From the NCBI GenBank assembly GCA_944474755.1, contig OX104115.1, forward strand, positions 38,389,080 to 38,453,079: a stretch of 64,000 nucleotides of DNA, read 5' to 3'. The notes beneath the pieces were generated by a model. The model was not told where the DNA came from. It did not search any database and was given only the letters and a program-made list of their open reading frames with translations. Made by a program: the position numbers and the translations under genes. Below are positions 1-11,880 of this stretch, piece after piece. The DNA is from Limnoperna fortunei. Taxonomy: Eukaryota > Mollusca > Bivalvia > Mytilida > Modiolidae. The number at the start of each line of letters is the position of its first letter. Position 1 is the first letter of the stretch.

Positions 1-593
1 AACCTCGGTGTCAAATTTATGTAAGCATACGCTTTGTATAAGTATTATCTGCTCCCATCACTGCAGGCTATGAGATCGATTAATTTAATTCCAATACAAA
101 CATTTTAATCCCATAACGTAATAATTTTGAACTGCATACTAGTAACATTTATATAAAAAGCTATCGAAACACATAGAAGGAACACGCTATCCATAATAAC
201 TAGGGACAACATACAAAACACAGTAATTTTTGTAAGAGAAAACACATTTCCTAAGTTTGTTAAATTGTTGAATATCAGAATGGGGTGATTTATATGGACT
301 GATGTGGAAAAATTTCAAGTCTACGTCTAGACTAATTGTACACGAAATAACTAATGGGGGTTTAGTGAAATGTGACCACTATACGCTAGAGCTAATGGAA
401 TATTGATGTCAGTAAACGGCAAAGTTGAAAATTGGAAAGTTGAAGTCATCATAAAAAGGATGATCAGGAATAATTCAGTTGTGTAACTGCCGTAACAGTT
501 TAATTATCAATAATGTTAAAGTACGCTCTTTCGAAAGAAAAACCTTTCGCTAAATCGTTTATGTTCCGAAGTATATACTAGTTTCACGCAAAT
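1..593. repeat. Direct repeat, copy A
   Basis: Positions 1-593 repeat almost base for base at 746-1609 (without the SINE at 848-1112). Copy A begins at the window edge and may extend upstream. A 152-bp unique spacer (594-745) separates the copies. No gene in either. Confidence 0.9.
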
Positions 594-745
594 ATTTTTA
601 AATACAACATTATCACGGTATTAACGAATGTATTACAGTTTTTTGGCATCATGTATTCTTTAAGAGCCTGTCTAACCATGCAAAATATTAGAAATAATAT
701 TGTAATAATGTATGAATTTTTGACCATATTACCTTAATGTGTTTG

Positions 746-1609
746 AACCTCGGTGTCAAATTTATGTAAGCATACGCTTTGTATAAGTATTATCTGCTCC
801 CATCACTGCAGGCTATGAGATCGATTAATTTAATTCCAATACAAACAGGGGCCTCGGTGGCCGAGTGGTTAAGGTAGTTCGTCTACTATTGATCACGTGG
901 TCTGTCAACACTGAGATTGCGGGTTCGAGCCTCACTGCGGGCAGGGTGCGTTCGACTCCAATCTTAATTGACAAGGATTGCCAGTTTTCCTACCGAAGGT
1001 CGGGGGTTTTCTCCGTGTACTCCGGCTTCCTCCCCCAATAAAAACTGGACGCCATGATATAGCTGAAAAATTGCTGAAAGTGGCGTTAAACAACATTTAA
1101 ACAAAAAAAAAACAATACAAACATTTTAATTCCCATAACGTAATCATGTTGAACTGCATACTAGTAACATTTACATAAAAAGCTATCGAAACACATAGAA
1201 GGACCACGCTATCTATAATAACTAGGGACAAAACACAGTAATTTTTGTAAGAGAAAACACATTTGATAAGTTTGTTAAATTGTTGAATATCAGAATGGGG
1301 TGATTTATATGGACTGATGTGGAAAAATTTCAAGTCTACGTCTAGACTAATTGTACACGAAATAACTAATGGGGGTTTAGTGAAATGTGACCACTATACG
1401 CTAGAGCTAATGGAATATTGATGTCAGTAAACGGCAAAGTTGAAAATTAGGAAGTTGAGGTCATCATAAAAAGGATGATCAGGAGTGATTCAGTTGTGTA
1501 GACTGCCGTAACAGTTTAATTATCAATAATGTTAAAGTACGCTCTTTCGAAAGAAGGACCCTTTCGTTTAATCGTTTAATTTCCGAAGTATATACTAGTT
1601 TCACGCAAA
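746..1609. repeat. Direct repeat, copy B, split by a SINE
   Basis: Second copy of 1-593. Homology starts at AACCTCGGTGTC (746) and ends at TTTCACGCAAA (about 1609). A SINE occupies 848-1112. Small indels distinguish the copies. The reverse-strand ORF here spans the SINE junction and is not real. Confidence 0.9.
848..1112 (+). mobile_element. SINE family 1 (tRNA-headed), full copy with target duplication
   Basis: Flanked by an 11-bp direct repeat CAATACAAACA (837-847 and 1113-1123), while copy A of the surrounding repeat has the site only once. The head GCCTCGGTGGCCGAGTGG with the later GGGTTCGAG is a tRNA A-box/B-box pair with an added loop, resembling a class II tRNA (Ser/Leu type). The body carries GGCAGGGTGC and ACTGGACGCCATGATATAGC; the tail is GCTGAAAGTGGCGTTAAAC plus an A-rich end. 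Confidence 0.92.
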
Positions 1610-3227
1610 ATTGCCAGTAATACGAGCTGGAGAATCACGTGTACGTGTTTTTTAATTCATTAAGTTATTTTTGATATATCAGAGCCTGTGACTTAAGTAA
1701 AGAGGGTTTGTTTGTAATTAAATTACAAATAAAGATGAGAGCATTTTAAAACAGGAATTTATTGTCACATATTTAGTTTTGTTTAGAATATAAGTTCTAA
1801 TCAGATTTTGATTTGTTCTGTTAGATTTCTGCAATCGTCGTTATTAAGGCTGTGGGAACAATTTTTTGCATTTACTGTTTGCGTTTGTCCTTTGTAATTG
1901 CGATAGAAGAGCGATTGCTGCGTAATGCAAATCGTGAATCCTATATTTAAATAGTTTTTTACAGATCGAGTTTAGAACTTTCCATAGTAATAAAAATGCA
2001 ACTGTTGTTATTTAGGGTAAGGTTTTTTAAAATGTGTTTATTGACAAAAAATAACATTTCTATCACTAGGACTTATTAACAAAAAAAATATTTCGTATGT
2101 AAATGTCTTCTCATTCTCGTATGTTTTGGTTGGTAATCTGTTATTTTTCCACTTATAATGGATAAAATTATGCCTTTATGAAAATAAATATTAATAGAAT
2201 TATTCTATTAGAGGACAATGGACGCAGAACTTCTTGAATTGAGTTGAAGAGGGAAAGAGCCATAAGTTGAGTGAAACAGAAGACATAGTAAGATCTCTGA
2301 TTGTACATGTATGGAAGTATGGAAAGTTTTCAACATTTAAAAACAGCTCTAAAACAGGCATAACACATAAACAATGGATGGTTTCATTTACGCACTTATA
2401 ATCATTTTAAAATCGAAAGAACCATGGAATTATAAATTGCAACCTCTGAGATGACTTCCACTTTCGATTTACTGTAACACTTATAAAAATTTCAACTTTA
2501 GACTTGCCCAAATAATTTTAACCCATTAAAAGAAGAAATTGATGCTTGTATATGTACACACCTCTCTTTACTGTAACACTCTTAATTGTTTTATAATCAA
2601 AAACGTTTTTTGAATCCCTTACTTTCCATAATGAAAACGTTAATAATTTTAAAACGAAATAGCAACTTAATATTTTGACACTCTTACAGGCAAATGAAAC
2701 CCCCGTATTGCCATTAACCGTACATCGCTTACATTTTTAAAAGTCAAAATTGTCATGACGTTTTAAAGCATACATTATACGTTATAGTATTACAACAATT
2801 TCTGGCTAGGAATACATAAGATTTTTTTTTAAGGAAACGGGACAGAAATGCTCGCCAGTATTTTTAGGTTATGAATCGTTAGAAATGCGCTTCATGTTGA
2901 AAATATGCTTCGGTCAACGCTTTCATATTTCAATTAAACTTAAAAAAAAATCATTTAATTCTTATATTTACATTTTATTTTATTAAAAAGCCGGGTCCTG
3001 TGAAAAATCGAGCACAATGTATTTTGGATGAATTACTCGGCGTTGTTCGTCAAGGAAGCGCGAATACAGATAATGAAAATATTATAATTTATAACGCAAT
3101 TACTTTGCCTAAAGTATCAGCACACAAACAAACTTGTTAAATAAATATCATTGAATGTTTTTCTTGACGTCTTCTTAAATTAATGTAAAATTGCAAGAAA
3201 TTATTTTATATATACGTATTTGTATAG
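1610..3227. other. Presumed gene 1 intron or 5' flank, no feature seen
   Basis: AT-rich sequence with many stops in all frames. No cysteine-rich B-box frame is visible, although gene 2 has its B-box exon only 160 bases upstream of the equivalent coiled-coil exon. Confidence 0.6.
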
Positions 3228-3386
3228 TAGTTTAATAATAAAAGATAAAGAAATTCAGGATCTGACCCAAAGTCTAGCTCAGGAAAAGGCTAAAGCAATG
3301 GAGCCACAAAAGAAAAAAGATGCAGAGTTTGATAAATTGGGTAAAAAGATAGAAGGACCTGAAACTGAAGTGAAAAAGACAACTGA
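3228..3386 (+). CDS. Gene 1 coiled-coil exon
   Basis: The acceptor is TATAG before 3228 and the donor is GA|GTAAAT at 3387. The frame reads through KDKEIQDLTQSLAQEKAK and ends in VKKTTE; it is Lys/Glu-rich with heptad-like spacing. It is the counterpart of gene 2 exon 31254-31400 (KEIQRLEQAQEKL ... KQNTE), with the same entry phase 2, the same GA|GTAA donor context and nearly the same length. It is too short to be seen as a free-standing ORF; the paralogue comparison is what supports it. Confidence 0.7.
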
Positions 3387-6300
3387 GTAAATATCTATTG
3401 AATATAGTGCTATAACAATCCTTTAAATTATATCTAAGATTTAGATAAGAAGTCTTAACGTCTATTATGTAATAACAGTTTAACAAGATGTAATAAACAG
3501 AAAGAAAAACACAAGCACAACCAGTTTCAATCTAAAAAATGTACTTAACAAATTGTTTTCGGTTTTGTTTTTCAGCGTCGTTTTTTACCAATATTAAATC
3601 TATGTTAAAGCGTCAAGAGTTTAATTTGCGAGCACGTAAAAGCAGCCAATGTTACATACCATGTCCAAAGACAGTTTGACTCAAAGCCCCAGGTTTGACT
3701 TCCGTAATCAATGGTTGATGACTAACGTAAAACATTAAACCGACGGAGACGTCTGTGGTATCTGTTATAAGGGCGTCGACAACGAAAAATGGCGACGCCT
3801 TTAGTGATAAGTCTGTTTATCCGTAGGAAATCGTGTTCGGGCTATAACTTGTTTCTCTTTAAGGGATACTTTTGATAATTGACATGTGAATAGATAATTT
3901 TAGGCAACGTGTAGTGTATTACGGTTGGTTGCCTTTGACATTGAACTTTAACCTCAAGATCACATTACTGCTGTTTAAAGGACAAAATTAGATGTCCGCT
4001 CTATAATTTTAATTGTCGTTATATGTAGCGTTTAATATTTTGCATGCGTGTAGATTATTTTAGGGTGACATTTTAGCGTTATGAATGCTAAATTTAAATG
4101 GGCTATAGTTTTCCTTGTCTTCTAAGGTAGGCTTTGATATTTGGCATGTGATTAGATCGTATAAATTATATCGCGTAAAATGTTGGGTGAAATTGACCTT
4201 TAACTGACCCCATGGTCATAATATTGCTTTCCAATTGACAAATTGGTGTCCGGGTTATCACTTTTTCTTTTTTTAAATAAGCGGGTAGATAATTTCAAGG
4301 CTATGTGTGATGTAGCATGATTGGTGAACTTTGACATTGAAATTCGGCTTTGACTTAAGCTTCATCTCCAGACTTTAACATGTACACGCGAAAATAAATA
4401 CATCCAACTGTTCTAACAATACTTACAATTGTCTCTCTGGACCTTCATATATGTATTTATAGCGGATCCAGAGAGATTGATACCCTCGCTGATGTCAAGT
4501 TATTCTTAAGTTAGTGTCACAGTTCGGCACATGCATTTCTCATCTATATTGATCTGTTCGTAGCGAGCCTCGACTACATAAAGTATGTTGACAATTACGA
4601 CATACTGATCCAATCAAGTCGGCTTCGTACTTAGATCTTGTTGTCGAAAAAGTAGATTGGAAACTAAACTCTACAACAAGCGCAGTGACCTTAACTTATT
4701 CCATCAGCACATGTATGGTGTTTACATTTACAAAGTTTACATTATTATTGATCCTGTGACCGATATTCCGATTTTCAAAACAGATGCTGCTTTTGACCAA
4801 TAAGCTACTCAATATGTGAGGTACTTAGGTTGATTTAAACACTTAAGAAGTTGTATGGCCATCACCACGACTTACTTGATTGTTATAAAATTTAAATGTT
4901 TCTAATGTGGTTACATATTTTCTTGGAGCCACATGTAAGATTTTCCTCCTTTTCTCTGTTTGCACATACAGATGAATATCTTGATTTTTGAAAATAGAGA
5001 CAGGCATTGGTTAGTCTGGAATAATTGAGCACACATTTGGTTTCAATTGGGTTAATGTTACTCACTGTTGCTTTTTGGTTGTATCCGATATCTTCTTTGT
5101 GTCATGTATCGTTTTCTCAATCTAAATTTTGTTACAGTTTTATAATGCTCCATTCTTGTTTACACATTTTCTGATGTAATTTATTCTATATTTCTATTTC
5201 TTCATTATAGTGTTTTAAACATAATTTGTATGTTTATACATCGCATAAAAACCGAATGGAATTGACAAACGGAGTTACATATCTAGTTCAAATAAAAAGA
5301 AGGGTTTACGGGGCTCGACACAGTGGTAAATAGTGCCAAAAAGCAAGTAAAAAAACTGTACTCCCTTGCGAAATATCTTCGTCCTCCACTTTCCTTATAT
5401 ATTTAAAATCAAAGCTTTGTCTAACGTTTCCATAAGAGTATTTAATTCATGCGACTGCAACTCATTTACGGATTATATTTTTATTCTTCCAATCGAAATA
5501 TTTAATTTTATTCGTTGACTTCATTTCAGCATATAAATTCTGAAAATAAATGTATGTTTTGTCCTGTATTTGTTTATGATTTATGCGACACAATTTATTC
5601 AATCACTAAAAGAATAACAAATCAACAAATATTAACAAAAACAAAATAACATCAAGGACAAATACGAGTGCAGAAACAACTTTATTGGAACTGCCACAAA
5701 GAAAAAAAATATGAGTATTGAATGAGCCAGATCTTTGTATCAAAATGTTTACATAAATAATTACGAAGTAATGCTGAATGGTCGTTTTCTTGTACTTTTA
5801 TACAGAGTCGATAAAAAGAAACAACCAAAACTATATTTAGCAATACACCTTGGTGATACTCATTCAGATTACTGCTATTCATTACGATGTGACAAGTGTG
5901 GTAAAATAAAATCACACACTATTATTGGTACAGTTCCAACATCATCGTTACTCAATGAAAGGACCATTGATGTGTCATCAGTAAGTAGTTATTTGGTTCC
6001 TAATTTGTACTACACCAACTGATAATATTGATCTTTTGACGAAAAACGCGCATACGTTTCAATATATTCTAAAATGATGAATCTAAAATAAATTATACTA
6101 TCTGACAGATTCAATGACTAAATAATTTCGGTCATTTAAACTTTGAACTGACTTAAAATAACCATCAAGACTATAACATCTAAAAAAGAGCACTACGTTT
6201 TTGGCATGTAATTTAGCGAAATGTTTTATCAAATGTTGATATAGAAAAGCGTCAATCTTACAATATTTTCGATTGAAAAGTTTTCGTTGTTATTGTGCTG

Positions 6301-9300
6301 TTACTTGGTGAAATTGTAAATTTTCCTTTTTTCTCTACATATATTTTCAATCTATGTTTTCATATTCCCACTTCCCATTGGAGACGGTGGTATACAGTTT
6401 TCAGACTGCTTGTTCGTCAGTATGTTTGTCTTTACCAATTTTGTTAGCAATTATAAATGATACAATATTGAAATTTTGTCAATAGTTTTCTCGGATTATG
6501 CCATATTATGAGTTTTATCTTAAGATCTCTCAGACTGATACTTCCTGTTTAAGGTTATGTTCAGGGAATGCTCGCAGTAATATTTGTTTTTGCGGAGTTA
6601 ACACAAAGCGTCATTTAACAGTAAACTACATTTATATATGCATAGTGGACATACAATAGGAATAGTTTTTTAAAATAATTTCATAATGCAGAAAACCCGG
6701 GTCATAGAAAATCGACAGAATTTGAGGTGCCATGCACATTGAAAACAGTATTTAAATCATTACAATATAATTTAGTATTTATTCGAAAAACAAATAGCAC
6801 TTTAGGTTTTATTTGAGTTTTTTTGTCATTGAGACAAAAGCATTTGACCTTTAGTAATTGATAATATATTATTGTTGTTTTCTACATATATAAAAAGTAA
6901 TCGCCTTGAAAATTTTAGTCCTGTATTCAAACCTCGGTATTCATACGAACTAAAACCAACACTGATAGAATTCGTGAAAGTTATTGTGTGACGATAAGTT
7001 TTTTAAACTGTTCTTTTAGTCCTTTATTTGCTTTTGCAGACAGAGTTAACACCCGAAATTCTGCGTATTTGTCTGAAGCTTATGCTTGTTGTTAATTAGA
7101 CAAGAAAATGTGAATTCTGTGCTACAACTAAATTTGTGGCCCTTCGTTCGTTTACATATATATCCAAAACAATAATACAAATTGATGCACTCAAATAATA
7201 ATAGAAACACTGTCTAAATTGTTCTTTTCGAAATTGCTCTTTAAAGGTTTTATCGAAAAATTGGAAATTTGATTTACTCGAACTTGATATATTATGGGTT
7301 TAAGCGCCGCGGTAGAGTCTTGTTTAGATGAATAGCTCATAAAGTTGTATTACCTGAATGTTTGTCTGGATCCTAATTTGTAATCGTCCTTTGACTATAT
7401 TTGTTCGGTCAGTTTCCATGTTATGCTTCTTGCATCTTGTTGAAACGATATGTAGCCACAAGACTAGTTTTGTTTACATCATTTGGTTATTAAATGTATA
7501 TCGTAAAAGATGTATTTGGGGTTGGATGTTGTTGACTTTTTTCTTCCGTATTGGAAATATCTGCCTTATATGTAGACAATCGTTATGTTACAGAACGTGC
7601 CATTCTTATTGCTGTTAAAGACCGTTAAAGTTTTTTACTGATCGTCTTTTCTATAATTTTTCATTATTATTTGTCGCATACATGTCTAATCATATGTACA
7701 ATATATTTCACAAGCATTTCCTAGTGAACGTCAACAATGACTTTCCGAAAGAGACAAAGTGCAAAAGCATATAAAAAACAAAGAGAGTACACGCTGCAAT
7801 GTCAATGAGTAACTCGACGCGTGTCTAATTAAAGGCATGCACTGCTTACTTGTCCAGAGCACCTGAGTACACCCATGGTTTTTATTGGGTTCGGGTTACT
7901 CTCGTTCTGTTTTTGTTTTTGTGTTGGCTGTGTATGTTTGTCTATACCCGGATTTGTAACTGTCCCTTGACTTTTGGCTATTGTTGTTTGGTCGCTTTTC
8001 TTTGTTATTTTTCATAGTATTGTGTAATTTGATTTTTTAATGGAATTTGTGTTTGGTTGCAGCGGCACGGCAACTTGGCGTTCAGTTTTAATGAAGGGGA
8101 AGCCAGAATACCCGTTGAAAACTCTTTACCTCCTCAAGACTTTATATATGGTTCTGTTGCTGTTGTATTATACAAGAGCAGTATTCAATTTACAGTCGGA
8201 AGAGCAATAAATGTTTGGTCATAGCTGTTGTTTAAACATTAATTATTTGGGAAACAATGTTTCACATCTTAATATTATATATGTTTTAAGAATTATTCCA
8301 TTGTGTTTTTATGCTTGCACATCCTACCTGAGACATTTATTCCCTTTATATCTCAACAGAAATGATTATGCATTTAATGACATATGACATTTTTGTTATC
8401 TTTCTAAAAAGATTCAAGAAGTCTCAGTAACAGATGATGGCAAAAAACAACTTCCAGCACTGACTTTATGTTCCATGACTGTGAAATTTCTCCTAGATCA
8501 TGCAACACAAACTGGTCTTAGATATAGATTTGGAATCGATAATGATTTGTTGCAAGACACTGTACTTCACTCGTCAAAGATTTTAATTGTTCCAGACAGG
8601 TTGACAAAGTTTGGAAAAGAATTTATGTTAAATGCTGCTAAACAGGTGAAAGACTATATGAATATTGATGTTATATCGATCAAAGTATTTTAAATTAAAT
8701 ATTATCGTTTCCTTTTAAGTTGATGCTCCGTCCGTTTTGGTGTGTTTGTCTCATAAGCAAGCGTGGGTTTTTAACATTTATACTATCTGTATGCATTTTT
8801 AACAAAAATAATCACATGCATTAAAATTAGTAGAAAATATGCAAATTCAGAGTAGAATATTAAAAATCCCCGTAGGTAATAAATCGACAATTATTCATTG
8901 TCCAATGAGGAAAAGGGCAATAGATTTACAAAATGCTAATACCATATTATTGCTTTCATAACTGTTGCCATATTTACATACATGTAGGTAAATAACTGTT
9001 TTTATCATTAAATTGGCGCATTATGTAGCGAAACATATTTTTCTGGTTATAAAATATTTTATATCATAGGCAGGTATAGATGACAAAGAACTGATGATTG
9101 TAACAGAATCTGAAGCTGCTTTCGCCAATGTGCAACATAACAGAGCAGATATTTGCAACACTAAATACTTTGAACATGGAAGCAGTTTCATCCTAGTGAA
9201 CTGTGGAGGTTTTGTACCTTTTAGTAAATCTAGTTTTAGCATATAATAGTGCCTCCTTATATGCTCAATAATTATTTTGATGTTTGTTTTGTATAAATGT

Positions 9301-11880
9301 CGCTTCAGTCATAAAAAGATAATTTATCAAATAAAAACAACCTTAACCGATAATCGCATGTACTATTGATAATTCTTTTTAAATCCTAGTTAAATAGTTA
9401 AATCCTACTCTTGCAAATCTATTTCTTTGTCAGTTTCTTGTTCAACACATTAACTTAAATACAGAAATGCTACAATATAATTCCTTTTCGATATTTTATA
9501 CAAACAGTGAGTTTCCTATATCGATATCATATTCGTTTTCATCATAACTTTTGCAGGATGAATTCTTAGTGTTTAATATAAATACATTTGATTATATCAA
9601 GTGAATATATTGATTATTGATTAGTCAATGCTGCTCCGATAGCAGATGCTGCTGCTACTATTTCTACACCTCCAATAACAACTACCACCACTACTACAAT
9701 TTATTCGTATCTAGTTTATTTCTATTTTTTGTTCGTTTGGCCTGTTGGAACCTTCAGTACCCATTACCTACTCTTATAGTAATGATTTACAAGTGTTCTG
9801 TTAATGTTTTAGCTTATTAATCCGTTAAAATATTAAAAAACTATAGATTTAAGGAATTCTATCAATGTTTGAGTTTTCTTGTAATGCTCCCCAGAGGAAC
9901 TTTATCAATGTTTAACTTGAGTTTTCTTGTAATGTTCCCCAGAGGAATTCTATCAATGTTTAACTTGACTTTTCTTGTAATGTTCCCCTGAGGAACAAAC
10001 CGAAGAAACAATTATCCAACAGCACGTGGGGGCGGGAAAATTCTCATTTCCGAATTTGATTTCTGAATTTTGAATTACGAAATTTATACACAATCGCCAT
10101 TTTCTAAATACTTCTGAATTCTGTATTTTGAATTCCGAATTTTGAATGGCCCTTCTCGGCGTTGAATTCTGTATTTTGAATTTTGAAATTTGAATTCTGA
10201 ATTTTGAATGACCTTTCTCGGCTTCCGTACGATTATGGGTTTTCAGCAACATTTCACATATATTTTGGTTCCCAAATTTTTTTTTGGGAAGGAAGCGGCG
10301 TACCAGGTGAAAACCGGCAATCCTTTTCAATAAAGATGGAATCGAGCACACTATACCCGCAGTAAGTCGCGAAATCTGCAACCCTTGTGTTGGCAGGCAA
10401 GTGATAAATAGCAGATGTCTAATAAATCAGCCCCAATCAGCAATCATACCCCACTTACGGTAGAGAGAAAAGTCTACAGATACTGCAATTTAGCAACAAA
10501 ATGACCGTTACTAGTAAACACGTTTTAAAGTACGAAATTGTAATTTTGTGTACGAAACGTAATTAATTCTGTAGTTCATAAAGATCGGCTTAAAGCATTG
10601 TCATTACAAGCGCAAAGTGAAAACAAAGTGTTTATGATTCCGCCTTCGCATTTTTCGTCATTCGAACTTTTTCGTATTATAAACTTTCAAAGAGAAATAC
10701 GCGAAGTACGTCTTCGCACGCGAGGTTAAATATTATTTGAAGTTATTTGTTTTGTTTTTTTTGTTTTTTTAAAAAATTTTTTTATTCTATGACTTTCTGT
10801 TCATGTCTTTGTTTTTATGATCACTATTTACATAACTTGATAATATCATGTTCATATTCCGTCACAGATGTTGTAATTATAGATTTTGATAAACTCCATT
10901 GTTAATATTTATATCATTATCTTTAGATAAAACGAGCCAGAAATTGGGAAATAACATTTGGCATCTTTGTACTTTTAGTATTTGCGAGTGAAACGAATTT
11001 TCACATTTTGAAAAATTAAATTAAATGTTACTGACCACAATTTGAATAGACTGATTATAGCGAATAGTCCAAATCAATCAGTCAGATCAGTCGTATAGTT
11101 CCAAATCCGTCAATTGACTGATGGACGGATTGGAACGATCTGACGGATTGAGAACGATTTGATTGATATAACTGATTGCTAAAAGTTTGCGTCTTCAATG
11201 TCTTTTAAACTTAAAGTTTGAAATATATTATAGGAAGTCACTCTGATGCTTTTGTTTTGTTTTTTACAGATAGTACATTAGACATAACAGTAAATCAAAT
11301 TAAGGATCAATCATCTCTAAAACAGATCTTCAATAAACATGTAAACAATTCTGGTTTGATCTTAGTAAAGGAAGGATTCATAAAGCTAATGAGCGATGTC
11401 TTTGGCAAGGCAATCTATGCAAAATGGTGCTCTGAATTTAGACAAGACAGCCTAGACTTATATCGAGATTTAGACATAAAAAGAAGTTTCAATTGGCTGA
11501 GTTCAGAGGATATTACAATTAAACTACCATGTTCATTCAATTATTTACTTGAAAATGAAACGGGACTTGATACAAAAAGTTTTATCTCCCAATCGAATTA
11601 TTCCGGTGAATTGAAAACTGTCGCTGATAAAATACGGATCAAAGCCTCCTTTTTTAGGAGAATATGGAATGATGCAATAAACAACATAACACTACAGATG
11701 CAAAGTGTTGTAGACGTTTACAACAGCTTAAAAATCAACGAAATAATTATAATTGGCAGTTTTTTTGAACCTCCCGTGGTCGAAACTCTCCAAAAATCTT
11801 TTTCTGATATTGATTTTTACGTTTCCAAACAAGCACATTTCTCTGCATTATTTAAAGGTGAATTTGAATGTTTGAAATAA
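3228..11880 (+). CDS. Gene 1: coiled-coil / HSPA12-like protein (5' end outside window)
   Basis: Discontinuous coding region with exons 3228-3386, 5806-5980, 8412-8645, 9070-9208 and 11270-11857, with possible read-through to the TAA at 11878. The first exon is coiled coil. The other four encode a divergent HSP70 nucleotide-binding domain of the HSPA12 type. All visible junctions use GT donors and AG acceptors and join in phase (2, 0, 0, 1), identical to the matching exons of gene 2. HSPA12 proteins are cytosolic HSP70 relatives, and the family is expanded in bivalves (established knowledge). Oddities: the first exon has no upstream B-box exon in the window. About 40 residues between the second and third exons are missing relative to gene 2. 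Catalytic loop residues are altered. No C-terminal exon is recognised. AATAAA at 11957-11962 could be its polyadenylation signal, which would fit termination at 11880. It may be a pseudogene or a diverged functional copy. Confidence 0.7.
3387..5805. other. Gene 1 intron, no feature recognised
   Basis: No conserved frame. The acidic linker exon found in gene 2 (33024-33170) has no visible counterpart. Some TTTGACATTGAA and GGCATGTGA motifs recur loosely around 3890-4340. Confidence 0.55.
5806..5980 (+). CDS. Gene 1 HSPA12 exon with phosphate-1 loop
   Basis: The acceptor is TTTATACAG and the donor is TCA|GTAAGT at 5981. It encodes YLAIHLGDTHSDYCYS, which aligns with the first phosphate loop of HSP70/HSPA12 (AIDFGTTYSGY type), followed by VPTSSLLNER, the strand that reads PTAVLLNK in gene 2. 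The loop Asp is replaced by His and the first Thr by Asp. The exon stops where gene 2 continues with a further 43 or so residues (the FG-x-x-A-x-x-KYA-like and EWYFFKNF segments). Either an unrecognised small exon follows or that part is lost. Confidence 0.7.
5981..8411. other. Gene 1 intron
   Basis: Apart from the orphan frame at 8063-8223 nothing is recognised. The roughly 43 residues expected between the flanking HSPA12 exons were looked for here and not found. Thymine-rich stretches at 7360-7620 and 7880-8030 resemble one another loosely. Confidence 0.5.
8063..8223 (+). other. Orphan exon-like open frame in gene 1 intron
   Basis: After the acceptor-like TTTGGTTGCAG the frame HGNLAFSFNEGEARIPVENS, then LPPQDFIYGSVAVVLYKSSI, runs 52 codons to a TAG, with more even base composition than its surroundings. 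It does not match HSPA12. 'SVAVVLYK' faintly recalls the GAIN domain of adhesion GPCRs, but this is a guess. It might be a stray or duplicated exon. Confidence 0.25.
8412..8645 (+). CDS. Gene 1 HSPA12 middle exon
   Basis: The acceptor is TCTAAAAAG and the donor is AAACAG|GTGAAA. It encodes a segment with DDGKKQLPALTLCSMTVKFL and ILIVPDRLTKFGKEFMLNAA. This matches the HSPA12 stretch in which a helix is followed by the strand 'W-x-L-T-V-P-A-x-W' and the helix 'K-x-F-M-R-x-A-A'. It is phase 0 at both ends, like gene 2 exon 47154-47345. Confidence 0.8.
9070..9208 (+). CDS. Gene 1 HSPA12 exon ending in phosphate-2 loop
   Basis: The acceptor is ATCATAG and the donor is GGAG|GTTTTG. It encodes AGIDDKELMIVTESEAAFAN, matching the HSP70/HSPA12 'AG-x ... 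E-P-x-A-A' segment, and ends in SSFILVNCGG, the start of phosphate loop 2. The normal Asp of D-x-GGGT is Asn here. Phase 0 in, phase 1 out, as in gene 2 exon 48624-48768. Confidence 0.8.
9209..9852. other. Gene 1 intron, no feature recognised
   Basis: AT-rich; short CTG/CTA/CAA triplet-like tract at about 9640-9700. The small ORFs are not supported. Confidence 0.5.
9853..9996. repeat. Minisatellite, three units of about 43-48 bp
   Basis: GGAATTCTATCAATGTTT ... TTTTCTTGTAATGTTCCCC recurs three times (units starting near 9853, 9896 and 9944). No gene. Confidence 0.85.
10035..10215. repeat. Low-order repeat of TTTTGAATTCTGAA
   Basis: Many variants of a 7-8-bp unit (GAATTTTGAATTCTGTATTT and similar). 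This produces the periodic Phe/Lys/Ile-rich reverse ORF, which is artefactual. Confidence 0.75.
10255..10400 (-). mobile_element. SINE family 1 fragment, reverse
   Basis: GGGAAGGAAGCGGCGTACC, GGCAATCCTTTTCAATAAAG and CCCGCAGTAAG match the reverse complement of the SINE body with a deletion. It explains part of the 142-codon reverse ORF here, which is not a gene. Confidence 0.6.
10600..11190 (+). repeat. Dispersed element with GACGGATT/GACTGATT foldback end
   Basis: Matches the reverse complement of 50870-51640 in several blocks: ATTCCGCCTTC, a C/T-rich region, ATTCCGTCACAGATG, GAGTGAAACGAATTTTCACA and then a dense cluster of TGACTGAT and GACGGATT motifs on both strands (11041-11180). It lies in the gene 1 intron before the large exon. 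Non-coding. Confidence 0.6.
11270..11857 (+). CDS. Gene 1 HSPA12 large exon (second lobe)
   Basis: The acceptor is TTTTTTACAG. The first two bases complete an Asp codon split after NCGG, giving NCGGDSTLDITVNQI. The exon continues through FGKAIYAKWCSEFRQDSLDL to EIIIIGSFFEPPVVETLQKS, the position of the HSP70 adenosine motif (normally GGFxxSP). A possible donor G|GTGAAT lies at 11858; without splicing the frame continues eleven residues to a TAA at 11878. It is about 20 residues shorter than the gene 2 equivalent (59835-60443), with good similarity along the whole exon. Confidence 0.85.

Noticed and set aside
848..960. tRNA gene (Ser/Leu-like head GCCTCGGTGGCCGAGTGG ... GGGTTCGAG)
   Set aside because: The same head recurs at 25.3, 26.8, 32.7, 34.2, 53.0 and (reversed) 56.2 kb, always with the same SINE body and tail, and one copy has a target duplication. 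These are SINE heads, not tRNA genes.
9021..9242. Reverse ORF over the gene 1 exon (and similar antisense frames at 5682, 33799, 47105 and 59857)
   Set aside because: Antisense shadows of HSPA12 exons that are supported by splice signals and by the paralogue.
9953..10381. 142-codon reverse ORF
   Set aside because: Made of the TTTTGAATTCTGAA repeat and a reverse SINE fragment; the periodic sequence keeps the frame open by chance.
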